Positions 45,676 to 58,510 of a stretch of 64,000 bases of DNA are shown piece after piece (positions within the stretch are counted from its first letter, which is position 1; each line of letters begins with the position of its first letter). Location of the stretch: NCBI GenBank assembly GCA_963575645.1, contig OY754468.1, positions 23,832,465 through 23,896,464 on the forward strand, read 5' to 3'. This DNA is from Xanthostigma xanthostigma (lineage: Eukaryota > Arthropoda > Insecta > Raphidioptera > Raphidiidae). A program made the position numbers and the translations under genes. Below the pieces are notes generated by a model. The model saw only the letters and a program-made list of their open reading frames with translations, was not told where the DNA came from and did no database searches.

Positions 45676-46249
45676 TAATATAGGTATATGATTGAAAGAT
45701 ATCTATGGGATAATATGGACATGGTAGAATAATTTTAACAGAACATGTCTTATATGTGAGATCATTTAAATATTGTCAACAAAAAGTAATAATTATTCGC
45801 GGAAACATTATGATTCAGGAAAGTACTGTCAAGTGCAATTGCAAATAATATGATTCACAGAGCTGACAATTTGTTTTAAAAACGAGAATTATGATTTTTT
45901 ACGTAAATAGCAAACGTCACATATTTAGAAAGCGTTGATTAGAGATGCTACGGCTGCGAATATTCTACCAAATTTATGGGCTAAATACCGATTATTTGGC
46001 GGATTAACCCCTTCGGTCCTGGCGGACATTTCAATGGATATACTATTCTATGACGCGAGTAATTTAATCAGCATAATTAAATAATAATAATAATAATAAT
46101 GCGTTTAACGTTCGTTTCTCGACTTTGTCATAACTGACGCCATTCGCATCATTACTATTTTTTTTACCACACTTCCCGTTATTTTCTACTATTTTAAATC
46201 TTCAACTTAATTAATAGCAATGCGGGCGAATGTAAGATTTTTAGGAAAT
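45676..46249. other. No gene recognised
   Basis: AT-rich DNA; an (AAT)n run at 46081-46100. Confidence 0.4.
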
Positions 46250-46470
46250 TAGGATAAGGTAGGCAAATTTTGAGCATAGGAGTTTGACATGGTCTTGAAT
46301 AAGGAACCATCTCGATATTTATCTGGAATTATTGAGGGAAACCATGGAAAACCTCAACAAGATGGCCGGTACAGGAATTACCGTTTCTCAGCGAGAGGCC
46401 GTAGGAAAAAGTCCTAGTCACATCTGCCCCTGCAGGAATTCGAACCCTGTACCTCCCCGCTCGGTCAGCG
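46250..46470 (-). mobile_element. tRNA-headed SINE (termite Talua/Talub-like)
   Basis: On the minus strand a tRNA-like head (GACCGAGCGGGGAGG, then B box GGGTTCGAATTC) is followed by GAGGTTTTCCATGGTTTCCC and ATCGAGATGGTTCCTTATTC. The GTTTTCC(A/C)TGGTTT...GGTTCC body is shared by a widespread family of insect SINEs described from termites. Likely a full-length but aged copy. Confidence 0.65.
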
Positions 46471-48026
46471 TAATTAAGTATTAAATAAATTTAAACATTT
46501 CAGTGTGCTTGGGACTTTTCTAAGATGTATAGGCATGCCAAACAAAACAAAGAAATACTATTTGTGTGGCTCGAAATATCGAGTCAAGTGTTGACCGCAG
46601 TCAACGCAAAGCTGGTGAAAGTGCAGTACATTCTAATTATGTATTTCTTGGTATAAAACTTACGCATTTTCAGATATTTTTGTTGTGCGGATATTTATTT
46701 TAATTTTATGATGTTAACTTTACTAATTATACTTAGTAAGTAATTAAACATTCTATGCTAGCGATTACCGTAGAAATATTTTTTTTACCTGTTATCCATT
46801 TCAACGGACGTAGATTTTCCAAAATTCTGTAAATGTTAAATTTAGTTTTTCACTGAATATATCTGCACCCTACAAAATATTTTGTATTTCGAAAATATAA
46901 AATTCAGGTTCGAAGGAGTTAAGACTAGTTTTTTACATTGTTGTATGGACTTTGGTAAACACTTAATATAAATGTGTGGAGGTACGTTTATCTTAAAATG
47001 TCTGAAAATATATAGACTCTTTACTTGAGCCGAAGTGTTTTAACATAGATGGCAAAGATGATAATACAATAGTGTATTGTGCCGAGTCTACGTGCAAAAC
47101 ATGTTTTTCTCGCGGAGGAACTAAAAAAATCTGGAACCACCTACTTCGAGTATGAATGTGCGTACAAGAACGAAAATTGTTTTTTCTTATTTTTTTGACA
47201 ATAAACTTTTCTATATGTGAAATTTGGTTTCTGAAACTTTATCTGCGAATAAGAAAGGCCGAGTGGCCAATAGTAAGCCAAATATTCTTTAGGTTACATG
47301 TATTTAAAATATTTACGTAGGTACATCATGTGCTATGCAGAGATATGGCATTTTCTGTTGTCACTAAAATATGCTATTGGCTCATGTCAAGTTTAAGAAT
47401 GTCACTTCTACCTAAACGCATTCAAAATGCACGTTTTTTAGTAATTTTTAGAGTGTCCAAACTTATTTATTGGTCACTTACGTTGGAAAAATAAAAAACA
47501 TTCTTATAAAAATTTGAATATATATATTTATATAATGAGATTTTAGAAGGTCCTTGTGAAAAAATGGTGCCTCACTGTTGGTATGATAACTGCTCGAAAT
47601 AGTAATGGGTCTGAAAAATTTGAAAAGATTATTGTAAGGAAGGCTACCTTTATTGCGTATGAAGCCATTTTTTTAAATTAAATAGCATGCCATTTTTATT
47701 ATTATATACCTGGAATAATTGTATCGATTTATTAAAATGTGTTGTATATTTTTTCTACATAAGAAAAACTAATCATTGACCGAAGTTTTTCCCCAAGCGT
47801 GTATTTTTTTTTTTTAATTTTCTATCTATAATCAGAAAATTCGCTTTGAAAGTCCGACAAATATAGTTTAGTATCTACATATAATAAAAATTGAAATATT
47901 TTTAAGTACCTACTTACACAAAATATAATTTATTTTAATAACTTACTGTTTTGGAAAACAAATTCCTAAATACTAGGTACTCTTTTTTTATCCTCTGACA
48001 GCATAACCGCTTAAAGCCTGCGAGAG
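46471..48026. other. No gene recognised
   Basis: About 1.5 kb of AT-rich DNA without clear element ends or exon-like frames. Confidence 0.4.
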
Positions 48027-48535
48027 AATAGTATATTGTGCGACTAGTGAGAGAAGGAGAAGATTCCATGAGCGTGAAATTTGCCGCACTCGCTACGCTC
48101 GTGCGGTAAAACGCACGCGAGTGGAATATTCTCCTTCGATCAATGGTCGCACATAATACTTTATTCAACTAGCAGGAGTAATATGTAATCGGGGCCCTGA
48201 TAAAAGAGGGAAAAATAATAAATCACTTCATTGATTGACGTACCCACCGTCAGTGTATGCACACAAGATTGCCATGACTTTCACTGAATTGCGATGCTGT
48301 TTTCATATATACAATACCGCCTACCACGTTCCTATTGGTCCAGAAGCTGCGTGCAGTTTTTTTTTCATTATTTCACGCTTGGGCTTGCTACTGAGTTTCT
48401 ATTGGTCCAGAAAATTCATTATCACACTGTACGGCTTATTATTAGCACTCTACGCGTCAACATGAAGTAATTTATTATTTCTCCCGAGTTTAGCAGGGCC
48501 CCGAAATTACATATTACTCACGCGTGTTGAATAAA
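48027..48535 (+). mobile_element. AATAGTATATT palindromic composite element, copy 3
   Basis: Nearly identical to 44956-45482, but the central 11-bp loop between GCCGCAC and GTGCGGT is reversed (TCGCTACGCTC here, GAGCGCAGCGA there), and the internal duplication near the 3' end differs. Confidence 0.88.
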
Positions 48536-49262
48536 TATATTTTATTATTGAACATTTTGACAGTAACCAATAATGAACAAACAATATATATGTACATATA
48601 AATGCTATGTAGAATTTGATAAACATGAATACGTGGGATGTGATTTTACATACAATGACAACACATTTATTTCATATTTTCCACCCTTTTCGAAAGACAA
48701 ACATTATAATACCCAATTGTAAACAAGTCGTCGCTAACATAATGCCAACATCCCGAGGCTGTTGACGGACGCTCAACGCTCGTATCAACAGGGCGCCGCT
48801 GCGTACATTATAATATTATGTGAGTCTCGTTCACAATAGCCGTTATCTCCTTGTTTCCCGACTATTTCTCTAAAAGTCAGCGCATCTCCTTATTCGCTTT
48901 ATTATTTTCGACTGTTGAAAGTTCGCACATATTTACCCGATGACCTAAAATTACAGAGATTCTCCATAGAATTCAGTTTGATTTTTTCTATTAGTATCGT
49001 TAAGTTATCGAAAGTTTGCAAAAATGTATATAGCTTAAAAAGAAAAGCTTTTTTTGGGAATAAAGAAATTTGGATATATTACCTCAAAATAATGTCTTTT
49101 AAAGAAGAAAAAACGGAATCGATTGAGCATAATATGCGCTATTCGGCATCAAATTCTAGAGTTATGGCCGTTCAAAATTTTTCAAAAATAAACTGGTTAA
49201 TCATATCAAAATACCTATACATAATATTTTATTTTTATACCCATATTGCTATTTTAACAGCC
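48536..49262. other. No confident gene
   Basis: The 126-codon plus frame at 48915-49295 is the longest free-standing frame here, but its composition is that of AT-rich chance ORFs, it has no known motif, and its end lies in the palindrome at 49263. Confidence 0.4.
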
Positions 49263-49381
49263 CGAAAGTGGTACCATCTCACGCGACGTTCGTAAACTCT
49301 AACTAAATAGTTAACGTGGGGGACTAACGTTAACTATTTAGTTAAAGTTTACGAGCGTCGCGTGAGATGGTACCACTTTCG
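49263..49381. repeat. 119-bp palindrome
   Basis: CGAAAGTGGTACCATCTCAC and GTGAGATGGTACCACTTTCG end it; AACTAAATAGTTAACGT and ACGTTAACTATTTAGTT meet around GGGGG near the centre. A fold-back element. Confidence 0.88.
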
Positions 49382-49629
49382 CTTACTTTTAGTGATAAAG
49401 TAATGATGTAGTTAAAGGCCGTATCTTTTTACTGCATTGAGTTATAAGTTAGAGTTTTTTACAGCAGTATGGAGGTTACAGACTTTAGTATTTGATATTA
49501 GTTTCGACTTGATAACTCAAGCCGTTCGGGAGAAAAAGGATTTTGACGGACAGACAGACGTATAACACAGCGATCCTGTATGGTACGAAATTATTATAAA
49601 TGACAAGCAAATTGTTACAATTTTGACAG

Positions 49630-50247
49630 TGTGTGCCGCGGACTGTTTTTTTGAATACAGCGGGATCAATTTATTGGACAACCGCGTGTGTCGTGTTCTG
49701 TAGCTGTTTCACGGAACCTGTATGTTATTGTGAACGGCGACTTAGTAGAGACATGTAAAGAGTGTGACTTCTTCAGGGAGTGTTCGGGTCCGTAAATCGT
49801 TGGCACTGGCTGTCCAGCTCCAGTCGCCGACCGCCAGTTAAAGAGTCGAGCAGCGTTCATCGACTCTCGCATTCCAAAGATGTGACCTTATACGGACTTA
49901 GCGCATGCACACGACGACGGCACCACACTGCGGCCTTCTTGTACCAGCCATGACCAGCCAATAATAATAATAAGTTCTACCTCTCTGTGCTGCTGCTGAT
50001 ATGTTGTTTTGTCTTGTCTTCTTCTTATCGACCCTGCGTTGACTTGATTGTGGCTGGATTTCCCAGCACTGACGCTTTTATTAATTATTTGTCTGAATTT
50101 TAAATTGGCGATGTTTACATTCTGTAAATAAGTCAACACCTTTGAAGTAGTCTTTTGTACCGATTTGTTTGTAAATATCCACAGATGAATTCGGTGTAAT
50201 AATAAGACGCTAGAGTCTAGACTTTTAATTGGGAGGTTTGTCGATAC
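49630..50247. other. GC-richer single-copy-looking stretch of unknown role
   Basis: More even base composition than its surroundings, several CpGs (GTGCCGCGGACTG, CGACGACGGCACC), and no match to other parts of the window. It could be a 5' UTR exon and promoter, perhaps on the minus strand. Minus frames at 49666-49872 and 49888-50418 cover it; the second runs into a MITE, so I do not call a CDS. Confidence 0.35.
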
Positions 50248-50800
50248 CAGCGTTGCCAGTTTTTTTTTTTTGCAAAGTCGGGATTTTGGAACTCTTTGAG
50301 TGAAAACAGCGGGATTCTCTCGTCGAAAGCGGGACATAGTAAAAAAACGTATATAATCAGAAGTTGTCAAATACCTATTTATTTTTTTATTTGAATTAAA
50401 ATTACGTTTACGTGACAATAGATAGCAAAAATAGCCATAGAAAATGTATTTTAATAAAAATATAATATTTTAAATCAGATTTACCCTATCGTTAAATAGT
50501 TGAGTCTTATTCGTCGTCAGAATAAAAAATAAAAACAAAACAAATCAAAATCAAAAGTTTTATTCATTAGAAAAATATGGCGTTTCAAACAATAGTCTGT
50601 GGAGTGAGTGTTACAAATTGCAACTTACAATAAGAGAATAATTGTTTATAAGAATTACTTATTCATAATATTTCTGTGAAGATTTAACTTCTTTTAAAGT
50701 TATCCCCGAAAAGCGGGACTGAGCCTGTCCCGCGCGGGACATTTAATTTTGATTTAAAAATCGGGACGTCCCGCCAAAATCGGGACGTCTGGCAACGCTG
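50248..50800. mobile_element. hAT-like element with GGGAC repeats
   Basis: Ends CAGCGTTGCCAG and CTGGCAACGCTG, flanked exactly by GTCGATAC. Subterminal repeats of CGGGA and CGGGAC in both ends. A stretch at 53890-54010 has similar GCGGGAC/CCGGGACA wording and may be a relative. Confidence 0.92.
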
Positions 50801-50808
50801 GTCGATAC

Positions 50809-52229
50809 CTATGTGGTTTGGGTTTTTTTCTTACTCCATCAGACAAGTGTCAAAGTATTCCCTCACTCGAAATTGGACGTATCATCTAAATTTACCTATC
50901 GCCAGGGCCATGATATGGTCAGGTAAAATTACAGTCTTTTTTTTGTCATTTGGTGTTACTTACGATTCACATTAATTATATTATCATGGTAGTACGAGTA
51001 CCTACTATTCGTTATGTTACATAGTTAAATTGATTGAAGAACGCCTTAAAATAACTATAAGACAACAACCATGAAGGAAGGTTTTGGTTGAGGATCATAA
51101 ATAAGCTTTACCAATGTTACGGTAGTGGCCAACGTTTCGAAAAATTTATTTTCATCTTCAGGGCCTATGAACATGTATATATGTTTATAATTTAGGTCGT
51201 ATTATATCTAACAGTTGTAGTGGACAAAGAACCATGCTCAAACAATTTTTTTAATTAGAGCTACTATATAATAGTGAAAAACCTATTACATACCTCAAGC
51301 TGGTCAAAAGGTGGTCAATCTTATTATAAAAACTATTAAAAAAATTATTCAGTTTTTATAACTGTTTTTTGCGGTTGGTGTAGTTGCGTTTTCATTTCGA
51401 TCTCACATTCTTCTCGTGAAGTCAACGCTTTCCCTCCTGCGCTTGAGCTTTCAACTGTCACATGCCCGCTCTCCGCCGCTACAAACTTATTGCACAAAGC
51501 ACGATGACATGACCGACGTAGTTAACGCATTAGGCAATTCGAATTTGCGTCTTGTATTTGGTTGAGAATGAAGCGTAGATGTGAGAGCCGCACTTGATTT
51601 TGATGCTCAATATCTGATACATTGGACATCAGTAAGCCACGAAGACATCATCTTCCTTGCTTATGTCACTTCTTAACTGCCGAATAAATTGTCAATATTA
51701 ATGTAGTCATATTATGGTGAAATAATTTATATATTTACTAACTAGCCGAGCCGGCTTCGTTTAGATTTGTAGATTTGTAGACATATTAGGTTGTCGCGGA
51801 CTTTTTTAATGGAAAGCTTTTTACCCGACCTTTCTCCGAAATAACACCCCCCTGTAATAATGAGCATAATGAGATGTAGATATAAAACCATCCCACATAT
51901 TTTGTCTCGGTATTAAAGAATCCGGCTAAGAGCACTGCACGTCGTGTGAGGTCAGCAGTTGAATGACTTGAAACTGGGTTTTTCACGGTAACATCAGCGC
52001 AGGCGCGGGATAAGAGGGAATATCGGTCTGCCTTGACAACACATTATGATTTTATGTAGGGAATTAATTAGTTAAATTTATTTTTTTGGGTATATACGTG
52101 TATACATTTAATTAATTAACTTTGCTTTAAAATTGTCAAATAAAACATAGCCTTTAGCACTTCCGGAATCGCATAAGACACATTTCAAAAAAAATTTCTT
52201 AAAAATTCGTGGAACTAGTTTTTGAGTTA
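50809..52229. other. No gene; one Helitron-like end
   Basis: AACTAGCCGAGCCGGCTTCG at 51741 is a reversed Helitron-like 3' end whose body probably runs right to about 52050. AACGTTTCGAAAAATTTATT near 51132 resembles dispersed repeat wording. No exon recognised. Confidence 0.4.
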
Positions 52230-52674
52230 AGGCCGCTGCACATGAGGCTAGAAACGCTGCTAGAAATGCTGCTAGGAGTTCTGCTAGCCGGTAGCTGGGT
52301 ACGAAGCTGGAAATGACGTCACTGCGGACTGCCTTGCTAGCTCAGAAGATACGTTTTAAAATTAGAACAGGGGCTATTTTCCCTGCTAGATTTGTTGCTA
52401 GGTGTGAGCAAGATCCAATCAGGAAGCAGTATCTTCACGTGGGTACTTGAACACCCACATGGCGTCATTCTGCCAGACAACAGACACGTTTTGCTCTGTG
52501 TTAATATTCGAACTATCACTGCGCGCGCACCAGATCTATCTACAAAACACGCTTGAAAAATAATCTCGTGTGAAACGAGCACTTAACAGCAATTAAGAAA
52601 ACCAGCGCTAGAAAACTAGTAGGCAAATCTAGCAAGGAATCTAGCAGCGTTTCTAGCCTCGTGTGCGGTGGCCT
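52230..52674. mobile_element. PIF/Harbinger-like MITE
   Basis: The ends AGGCCGCTGCACATGAGGC and GCCTCGTGTGCGGTGGCCT pair over about 35 bp, flanked by TTA on both sides, the target duplication of PIF/Harbinger elements. CTGCTAG and CTAGCA motifs recur near both ends. Confidence 0.75.
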
Positions 52675-54321
52675 TTAAATACGTTTAAATAGACATACAT
52701 TCAAAGAATTGTATAAGTATATTAGTATACATTTTATTTTTTAAATAACAATTATATAGATGATACTCACTAATTGCGAATACTGTACAGTCTTAAGGGA
52801 AAATATTGTCTTGCTTTTTAAGTACGTTCAACATTATACAAGGTATGACTAACAAAACTGATTCTTGGTTTTGCAACTAATAACATTAAGAACATCATTG
52901 TCGGATGATATCGATCGATTACTTTTATCCGTGTTATAAAATTTCCCCAAAACCTAAAAAGCCTCGCGTCGACAGAATTCAAAAACGTAAACGATAAGAA
53001 CTCGGGTGACGTTTATGTAGTCAAAAAATTACTGAGAAAAGTAGCAATTGTGCTAATAATTTTAATTGTCTCACGTAGAAGTGTTGTTTGGTGATCGCAC
53101 ATACATAGGGTTAGAATAGCGAATTCTTGGGCCCGACGTGCTATTACGAGATGAGTTAACATTCAGATTCTAATACGATGAGAACTGACCAAGGAGGATG
53201 CGAAATAGCTGACACATCACTTCTGCAATTATTCTCGTATAATAATTTAGAAATATGCTTTCGATGTTGTCATTGTTATGAAAACAACTTGGATGCTTTT
53301 CTGCCAGTCCTCGTACATAATAATAAATTAATAATATTTTATTACGCCTTAATAAAATGATACAGACAAGACTAATGATATAATATAATTTTATAGAAGT
53401 CCAATTTTATGACTCTGGACATCCACGTCGGTGTAAAAATAAAACTTTGGATTTCTATGTTGTTTTTTATAAACTTCTTTTTTATAATTTCAGTGAAAAT
53501 AGCAATTCAACAGTAACTCGTGCATGCACAAAGGTTAATAATATGGCTAATATATTTTAATTACATTAAACGGAACAATGAAGTCATTTTCTGTAAAGAT
53601 TATAGAGCGCAGACTTTTCACAACGGATTGGCGTAGTTAAGACGTCATGCCTTTACAATTTAACTGTTACGGCAAATTGGTTTTTATTATCTTTAAGGTT
53701 ATTTTGGAGTTGATAATAAAACTCGCCAGTAGTCGCCACGTTGATAGAATATGTTATACTATCCTTTACTCGCGGCTAAATTGTGACAAATCTTAACAAC
53801 TTTTTAAAACTGTTAAACTTAATGCATTTATATAATTATCTAATATCTAGTCAAAATATAATCGAATGTAAAATTCACATAGTAATCCAGGACCATATGG
53901 GACATTTTCTCTAATGCGAGACATTTTCCGGGACACATATTGATGCGGGAGACGAGCCTTCAATGCGGGACTGTTCCAGAAAATCCGGGACAATTGGTCA
54001 CAATATACAAGCCTGTAATTTTAATGGAGGTTTCGTAAGGTGCTGTAGACGTTTTGAAGTTTTCAAGTATAGTTTTATCAATTCAAATTAATTAATGAAA
54101 ACTACACATAATTATAGTACACTAGATTGGTCCCGCAGGCACCCGACTGACAGTTCTTGCTATTGGATGCTGGTTGCAGGTGCTGATCTAATGTGCGCTA
54201 CTCCGTTAAATAACATGGATTACGAACGGGCTTTTTTACTCCGAGTTATGCAAGTCTTGCAAAGAACCCCGCACAAACCTTATGGGATTTGGTTCTCGGT
54301 TAAATTGATCGAAAATGGTTT
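52675..54321. other. No confident gene
   Basis: Frames at 53178-53360 and 54095-54331 have no known motif; the second ends in an inverted repeat whose other arm is at 55146-55213 (ATTTGGTTCTCGGTTAAATT and its near complement), so it lies in a further, larger fold-back. Confidence 0.4.
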
Positions 54322-54733
54322 TATTTTATAGTTTAAAGGTTACTAAGAAAAAGTGTCCATGGGTACATAGTCCAAAAAGCAATAGTTTTTTAACTACAGA
54401 TATTTTTAGCGAGATTTAAGATATAGGGATATCCATTGAATTCGCAAACATATTCAACATGTTCAACTTTTGTGCTTGTTTTTTAGAAATAGAAAAATAA
54501 TCGAAAACTAGGTAATATTGGCAGGTGCACCTGTATAAAATAATAATGTAATATTCGGATTCAGCACACTTGAAAACAGATTTCTAGAGCTTAGGATTTT
54601 TAAGATTGTGAATTAATCAATATCTCTATATCTAAAATCTCGCTAAACATATCTGCAACTAAAAAATCTATTGGTTTTTAGGCTGTGTGCCCATGTACAC
54701 TTTTTCTTAGTGATCTATAAACTATAAAATAAT
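54322..54733. mobile_element. Inverted-repeat element, ~120-bp arms
   Basis: TTTTATAGTTTA...TTACTAAGAAAAAGTGTCCA at the left is answered by TGTACACTTTTTCTTAGTGA...TAAACTATAAAA at the right, with CTACAGATATTTTTAGCGAG and CTCGCTAAACATATCTGCA further in. Confidence 0.78.
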
Positions 54734-55150
54734 AGTATATTACACCACAAGGGCCGAAAGTGTGATATTTTGCCATGATGCCTTAGACGAAGCCGAAAGC
54801 ATCATGAAGCGTAGAGTAAAGTATCACACCTTCGACCAATGTGGTGTATAGTATTTTTCTTCATACCTCGGTCGTAAGCACGCTTATTAAAATTACAGAA
54901 AAGCACAGATAAGTTCCAAGCAAGCTTTGAATTTCGACGTTAATACACAAATGCGATTATTAGCTAAAATGTTACAGGGTTGCTAAGGAAACAACATCTA
55001 AACAACAGTTGATTGATTGTTTTTGCTTTACGACCGCCCGAACGTACGAACTTTTCGTATTCGGGCGTGTAATCCCAGTAAATGATAGACTTTCTGCCTT
55101 ACAATTGATGCCGAAAGTAGGCTCGTTTGATCGAGGTATGAAGAAAAACA
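54731..55150. mobile_element. AATAGTATATT palindromic element, copy 4
   Basis: AATAGTATATTACACCAC pairs with GTGGTGTATAGTATT; the inner stem is GATGCCTTAG...GAAAGCATC. A second pair is CTTCATACCTCG (54859) with CGAGGTATGAAG (55132). Confidence 0.7.
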
Positions 55151-55725
55151 ATTTTCGATCAATTTTACTGAGAACCAAATCCCATACGGTTTGTGCGGGG
55201 TCCTTTATGCTTGACGATTGTGCGCGATCTTTAATAAATAGATAAATCCACCACTGGGTTCACCTTAAAAACCTGAACGAAATATGTACATAGATACACA
55301 GATTACAGTAAGGTAGATATAGATATAACATAGCTTTAGGTAGAGATAATAATGGTAAGTCAGATAGTACAATACGCTGAGCGGTGCTTACATCTTGTGC
55401 GCCCGTTGTATATTATACAATATGTAGGTCACAATCTTCAGCGTTCAGCTGTTGTTCCCAGGTTTTGTTCTCTGACTTATGTCAGGGCTGGGACAACAAC
55501 TACATACTTTACTTTGTAAGTGCCACTTGCTGTAATGATATTTCGAGTGTGCCGTCCTAGAGGGACTCATTAAACGAGCTTTATTGCGGTGCAATGAAAA
55601 TCTACATTGTAAAGTTACCCCAAATCTAAAAAATATATATATATATAATATATAAAATTGTAGACAACTTGTGTAAATCTAAAGCATACAGCGTACCAAA
55701 TAGACAACTTATTGGTTCTAATATA
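55151..55725. other. No gene recognised
   Basis: AT-rich; a short (TA)n run near 55635. No exon-like frame. Confidence 0.4.
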
Positions 55726-56517
55726 TCCTAATATTAAAATACGAATGTGAGTTTGTTTGTTTGTTAGGCTTCACGCGTAAACCGCTGAACAGATTTCGAT
55801 AAAATTTGGCAAGGAGATAGATTGCATCCCGAGGAGGGACATAGGATACCTTTTGCCTCAAAAAAAACTGAAGGGAGTGCTATAGAGGATGAAAGTTTGT
55901 ATGGGGAACCCATCATTTCTCAAATTAGGAATATGAAAATTCGTATTTAGGCTTTTGGTAAGAAATAAAGAATTACATATTTCAGCGTTTCTGCAAAAGC
56001 ATCTCTCAAGAGTGTAAAATAAGGGATGATTTTAAAATTCACACGTAATATAATATAATATAGCATGCAAAAACTGCTGGCGAAAACATCAAAGTGTATA
56101 ATAGTATATTACATCACAAGGGCCGAAAATTGAATTTTCGCCTCGGGCTCATGACGCGCAGGGCCGAGATTTCAACTTTTAAGGCCCGTGTGGTGTATAC
56201 GATTTTTCTTCATATCCGCTCGAAAGTACGTACTTTCGTCAGCAGGGATGAAAGATTGACATTTACTCCCAGTGAGAACGGCGGGAGGAAAAAATTTCTC
56301 ATGCGTATTTATACTCGTAACTAGGGTTACCGCTGTCATTTAATGTAATAAATAACAGGGAGTAAATGTCAAACTTTCGTCCCTGCTATAAGGGACGAAA
56401 GTACGTACTTTCGATCGAGGTATGAAGAAAACATTGTTTTTTAAAGTGGTACGGCTCCACTACTGTTGTCACTGTCCCCTATTCATCTCAGGCGTGCGGA
56501 GTCAGGGGTAGCAGCTA
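55726..56517 (+). mobile_element. Helitron-like element of a second family, with an insertion
   Basis: TC after A then CTAATATTAAAATACG at the 5' end; CGCTGAACAGATTTCGATAA shortly after; GGGGTAGCAGCTAG before T at the 3' end. An inverted relative is at 57245-57508. It is interrupted by the palindromic element at 56100. Confidence 0.65.
56100..56432. mobile_element. AATAGTATATT palindromic element, copy 5
   Basis: AATAGTATATTACATCACAA starts it; GTGTGGTGTATACGATTTT answers; the inner stem is CTCGGGCTC...GGCCGAG. Then GAAAGTACGTACTTTCG (56211, 56395), GAGTAAATGTCAAACTTTCG and CGAGGTATGAAG as in copy 4. Nested in the Helitron-like element. Confidence 0.72.
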
Positions 56518-57244
56518 GTATATACATAAATGCGTCTAATTTTTAGTGGCTTTACAAAACGTAGTTTGCACGTTTTTAACAGCCTTCTTGCTTAATATTT
56601 TAATACTAAATTTGGAAAAAAACTGGTGAATCGATTTAAGTAAAGTTTACATGAGACCACCCTAAAGATGTTTCCTATTAAATAGAAAAAAGAATCATCA
56701 AAATCGATTTATATATAAAAAATATTTTTTTTAAATCAGTTAAAAACGACTGAACCGAGTAATGTCGAACATTTATTAAATCGTTAAACCCCTCGAAAAG
56801 TTATGGCTGAACAAACATTAAAAATAATATATATTCGTGACGAATTGATGACCTTCCCTTTTTAAAGTTGGTTAGAAATTAAAGATAATTAAAATATATA
56901 ACAAGAACAAAAATGAGCAATTAAAATATTTTATGATGACGTTTGTAAAAATGGTGCTTTTTTCAGATCATTTACAATATCTAAACGATAAAGTTATGTT
57001 AACATCAATGAAGAAGCACTAGAAAAAATATACGTATACATGCAGTTTACCTACACAAACAATGGCAATCGGCCTTTATTTGAGTATATAGTGGTCCGGT
57101 CCGGCATCGCCCGAATTTGTAGATTACCACCGTTTTTTCGTCGACCTACCTTGCAAAATTGGTCTCCACGAAAAGCACCTTTATTTTTTTAACGCGATAA
57201 TATATAGCCTATATCCATCCTGAACGTCCATTCTAAATATTTAT
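56518..57244. other. No gene recognised
   Basis: GTGGTCCGGTCCGGCATCGC at 57091 is a fragment of the Helitron-like 3' end seen complete at 57700. Otherwise AT-rich. Confidence 0.4.
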
Positions 57245-57508
57245 GATAGCTGCTACCCGCGGTTCCGCACGCGATTGAAATGAAACATGTCAGCGACAAC
57301 CGTATTGTAGTACCACTTAAAAATACAATGTTTATACACTTTGATTTTATTTCACCGCTTTGGAGTTGTTTTTTTGAGACAAACAGTAGCCTATGTCCAT
57401 CCTCAGGATGCAATCTATCTCCTTGCCAAATTTTATCGAAATCTGTTCAGCGGTTTACGCGTGAAAGCCTAACAAACAAATAAACTCACAATATAATATT
57501 AGTTAGGA
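57245..57508 (-). mobile_element. Helitron-like element of the second family
   Basis: Reverse complement of the 55726 family: CCGCGGGTAGCAGCTAT at its 3' end, CGCTGAACAGATTTCGATAA inside and TC after A at its 5' end. Confidence 0.65.
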
Positions 57509-57699
57509 TGTACCTATTACGTTGATATGTCACATAGATGCATTTTGTATCTTAACTTGATCAAAAAAATTATTATTAATATTATTATTATTATTGGTGA
57601 AGACATTTTTGAAATCGGGTAAGTAGTTTCAGAAATAACCTCCTACACCCAAACTTGCAAACTTTACTTCTTTATAATTATATTATTATTATATTAGTA

Positions 57700-58510
57700 C
57701 TAGCGGTCCGGTCCGGCTTCGCCCGGATTTGTGGATTACGTATTAAACATTGACATTATTATGAGGTCTCGGACTTTTTTTACAGAATTATAGCGGACTC
57801 GGTAAAACAATGATACACAAAAAACTAAACACATGCGTTGTTTTTACGTCGTATTGTTTGTCTATGAAGCACATGTGACGTGGAATTAATTGTAGCTATC
57901 CGATTTGTTGTTGAACTAATAGCTTTGAGCCAATTTCTAACAGATATCGTTATTTGGTACTAAATCAGGATACCTAGCTTCCTATGCCTGCTGTGTTTTG
58001 GAATGAAACGTTTTCTGGTGCACGCGAGATAATGGCGTTGCTATCACTACCTGGTAAAATTTCGGTTCTTTCCACCTGTGTGCATTACCCAGTTGCTGAC
58101 GCCATTTTGTTTCATGCGACGGATATTGGTCCACCGCTAGGCTGGTTCTCCTTATTATGACTTCGTGGTTTACATTGTCAGAGAAGAGAGACTGTGTAGA
58201 AGTTTATTTGTAATGGAACAGTGTGGCCGGAAATTTTAGTTTGTCTTGTTTCTGTTAGATGACAGAACGATTGGGGTTAAGTGTCGGTGTACAGATGTCG
58301 CTATTGTTTCTTATGTAAATTAGCTCAGAAGCAAACAAACAGGTTTTTTGAGAAAATACCGTAATTTTCTACAAAATATTTAACAAAAACTATCCTATAG
58401 CGTAAGTTGCACCAAGCAAGACACATTTACAAAATTTCATTAAGATCTGTTCAGTGGTTTCGGAGATTAGTGCGGCCAAAATTGTGACACGGGAATTTTA
58501 TATATATAGA
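57700..58510 (-). mobile_element. Helitron-like element of a third family
   Basis: On the minus strand: 5' TCTATATATATAAAATTCCC, then CGTGTCACAATTTTGGCC, CACTGAACAGATCTTAATGA; 3' end GGGCGAAGCCGGACCGGAC then CGCTAG before T. It lacks coding capacity. Confidence 0.72.

Noticed and set aside
49888..50418. 176-codon minus-strand ORF
   Set aside because: Its first part comes from a hAT-like element with a perfect target duplication (50248-50800), and it has no recognisable domain.
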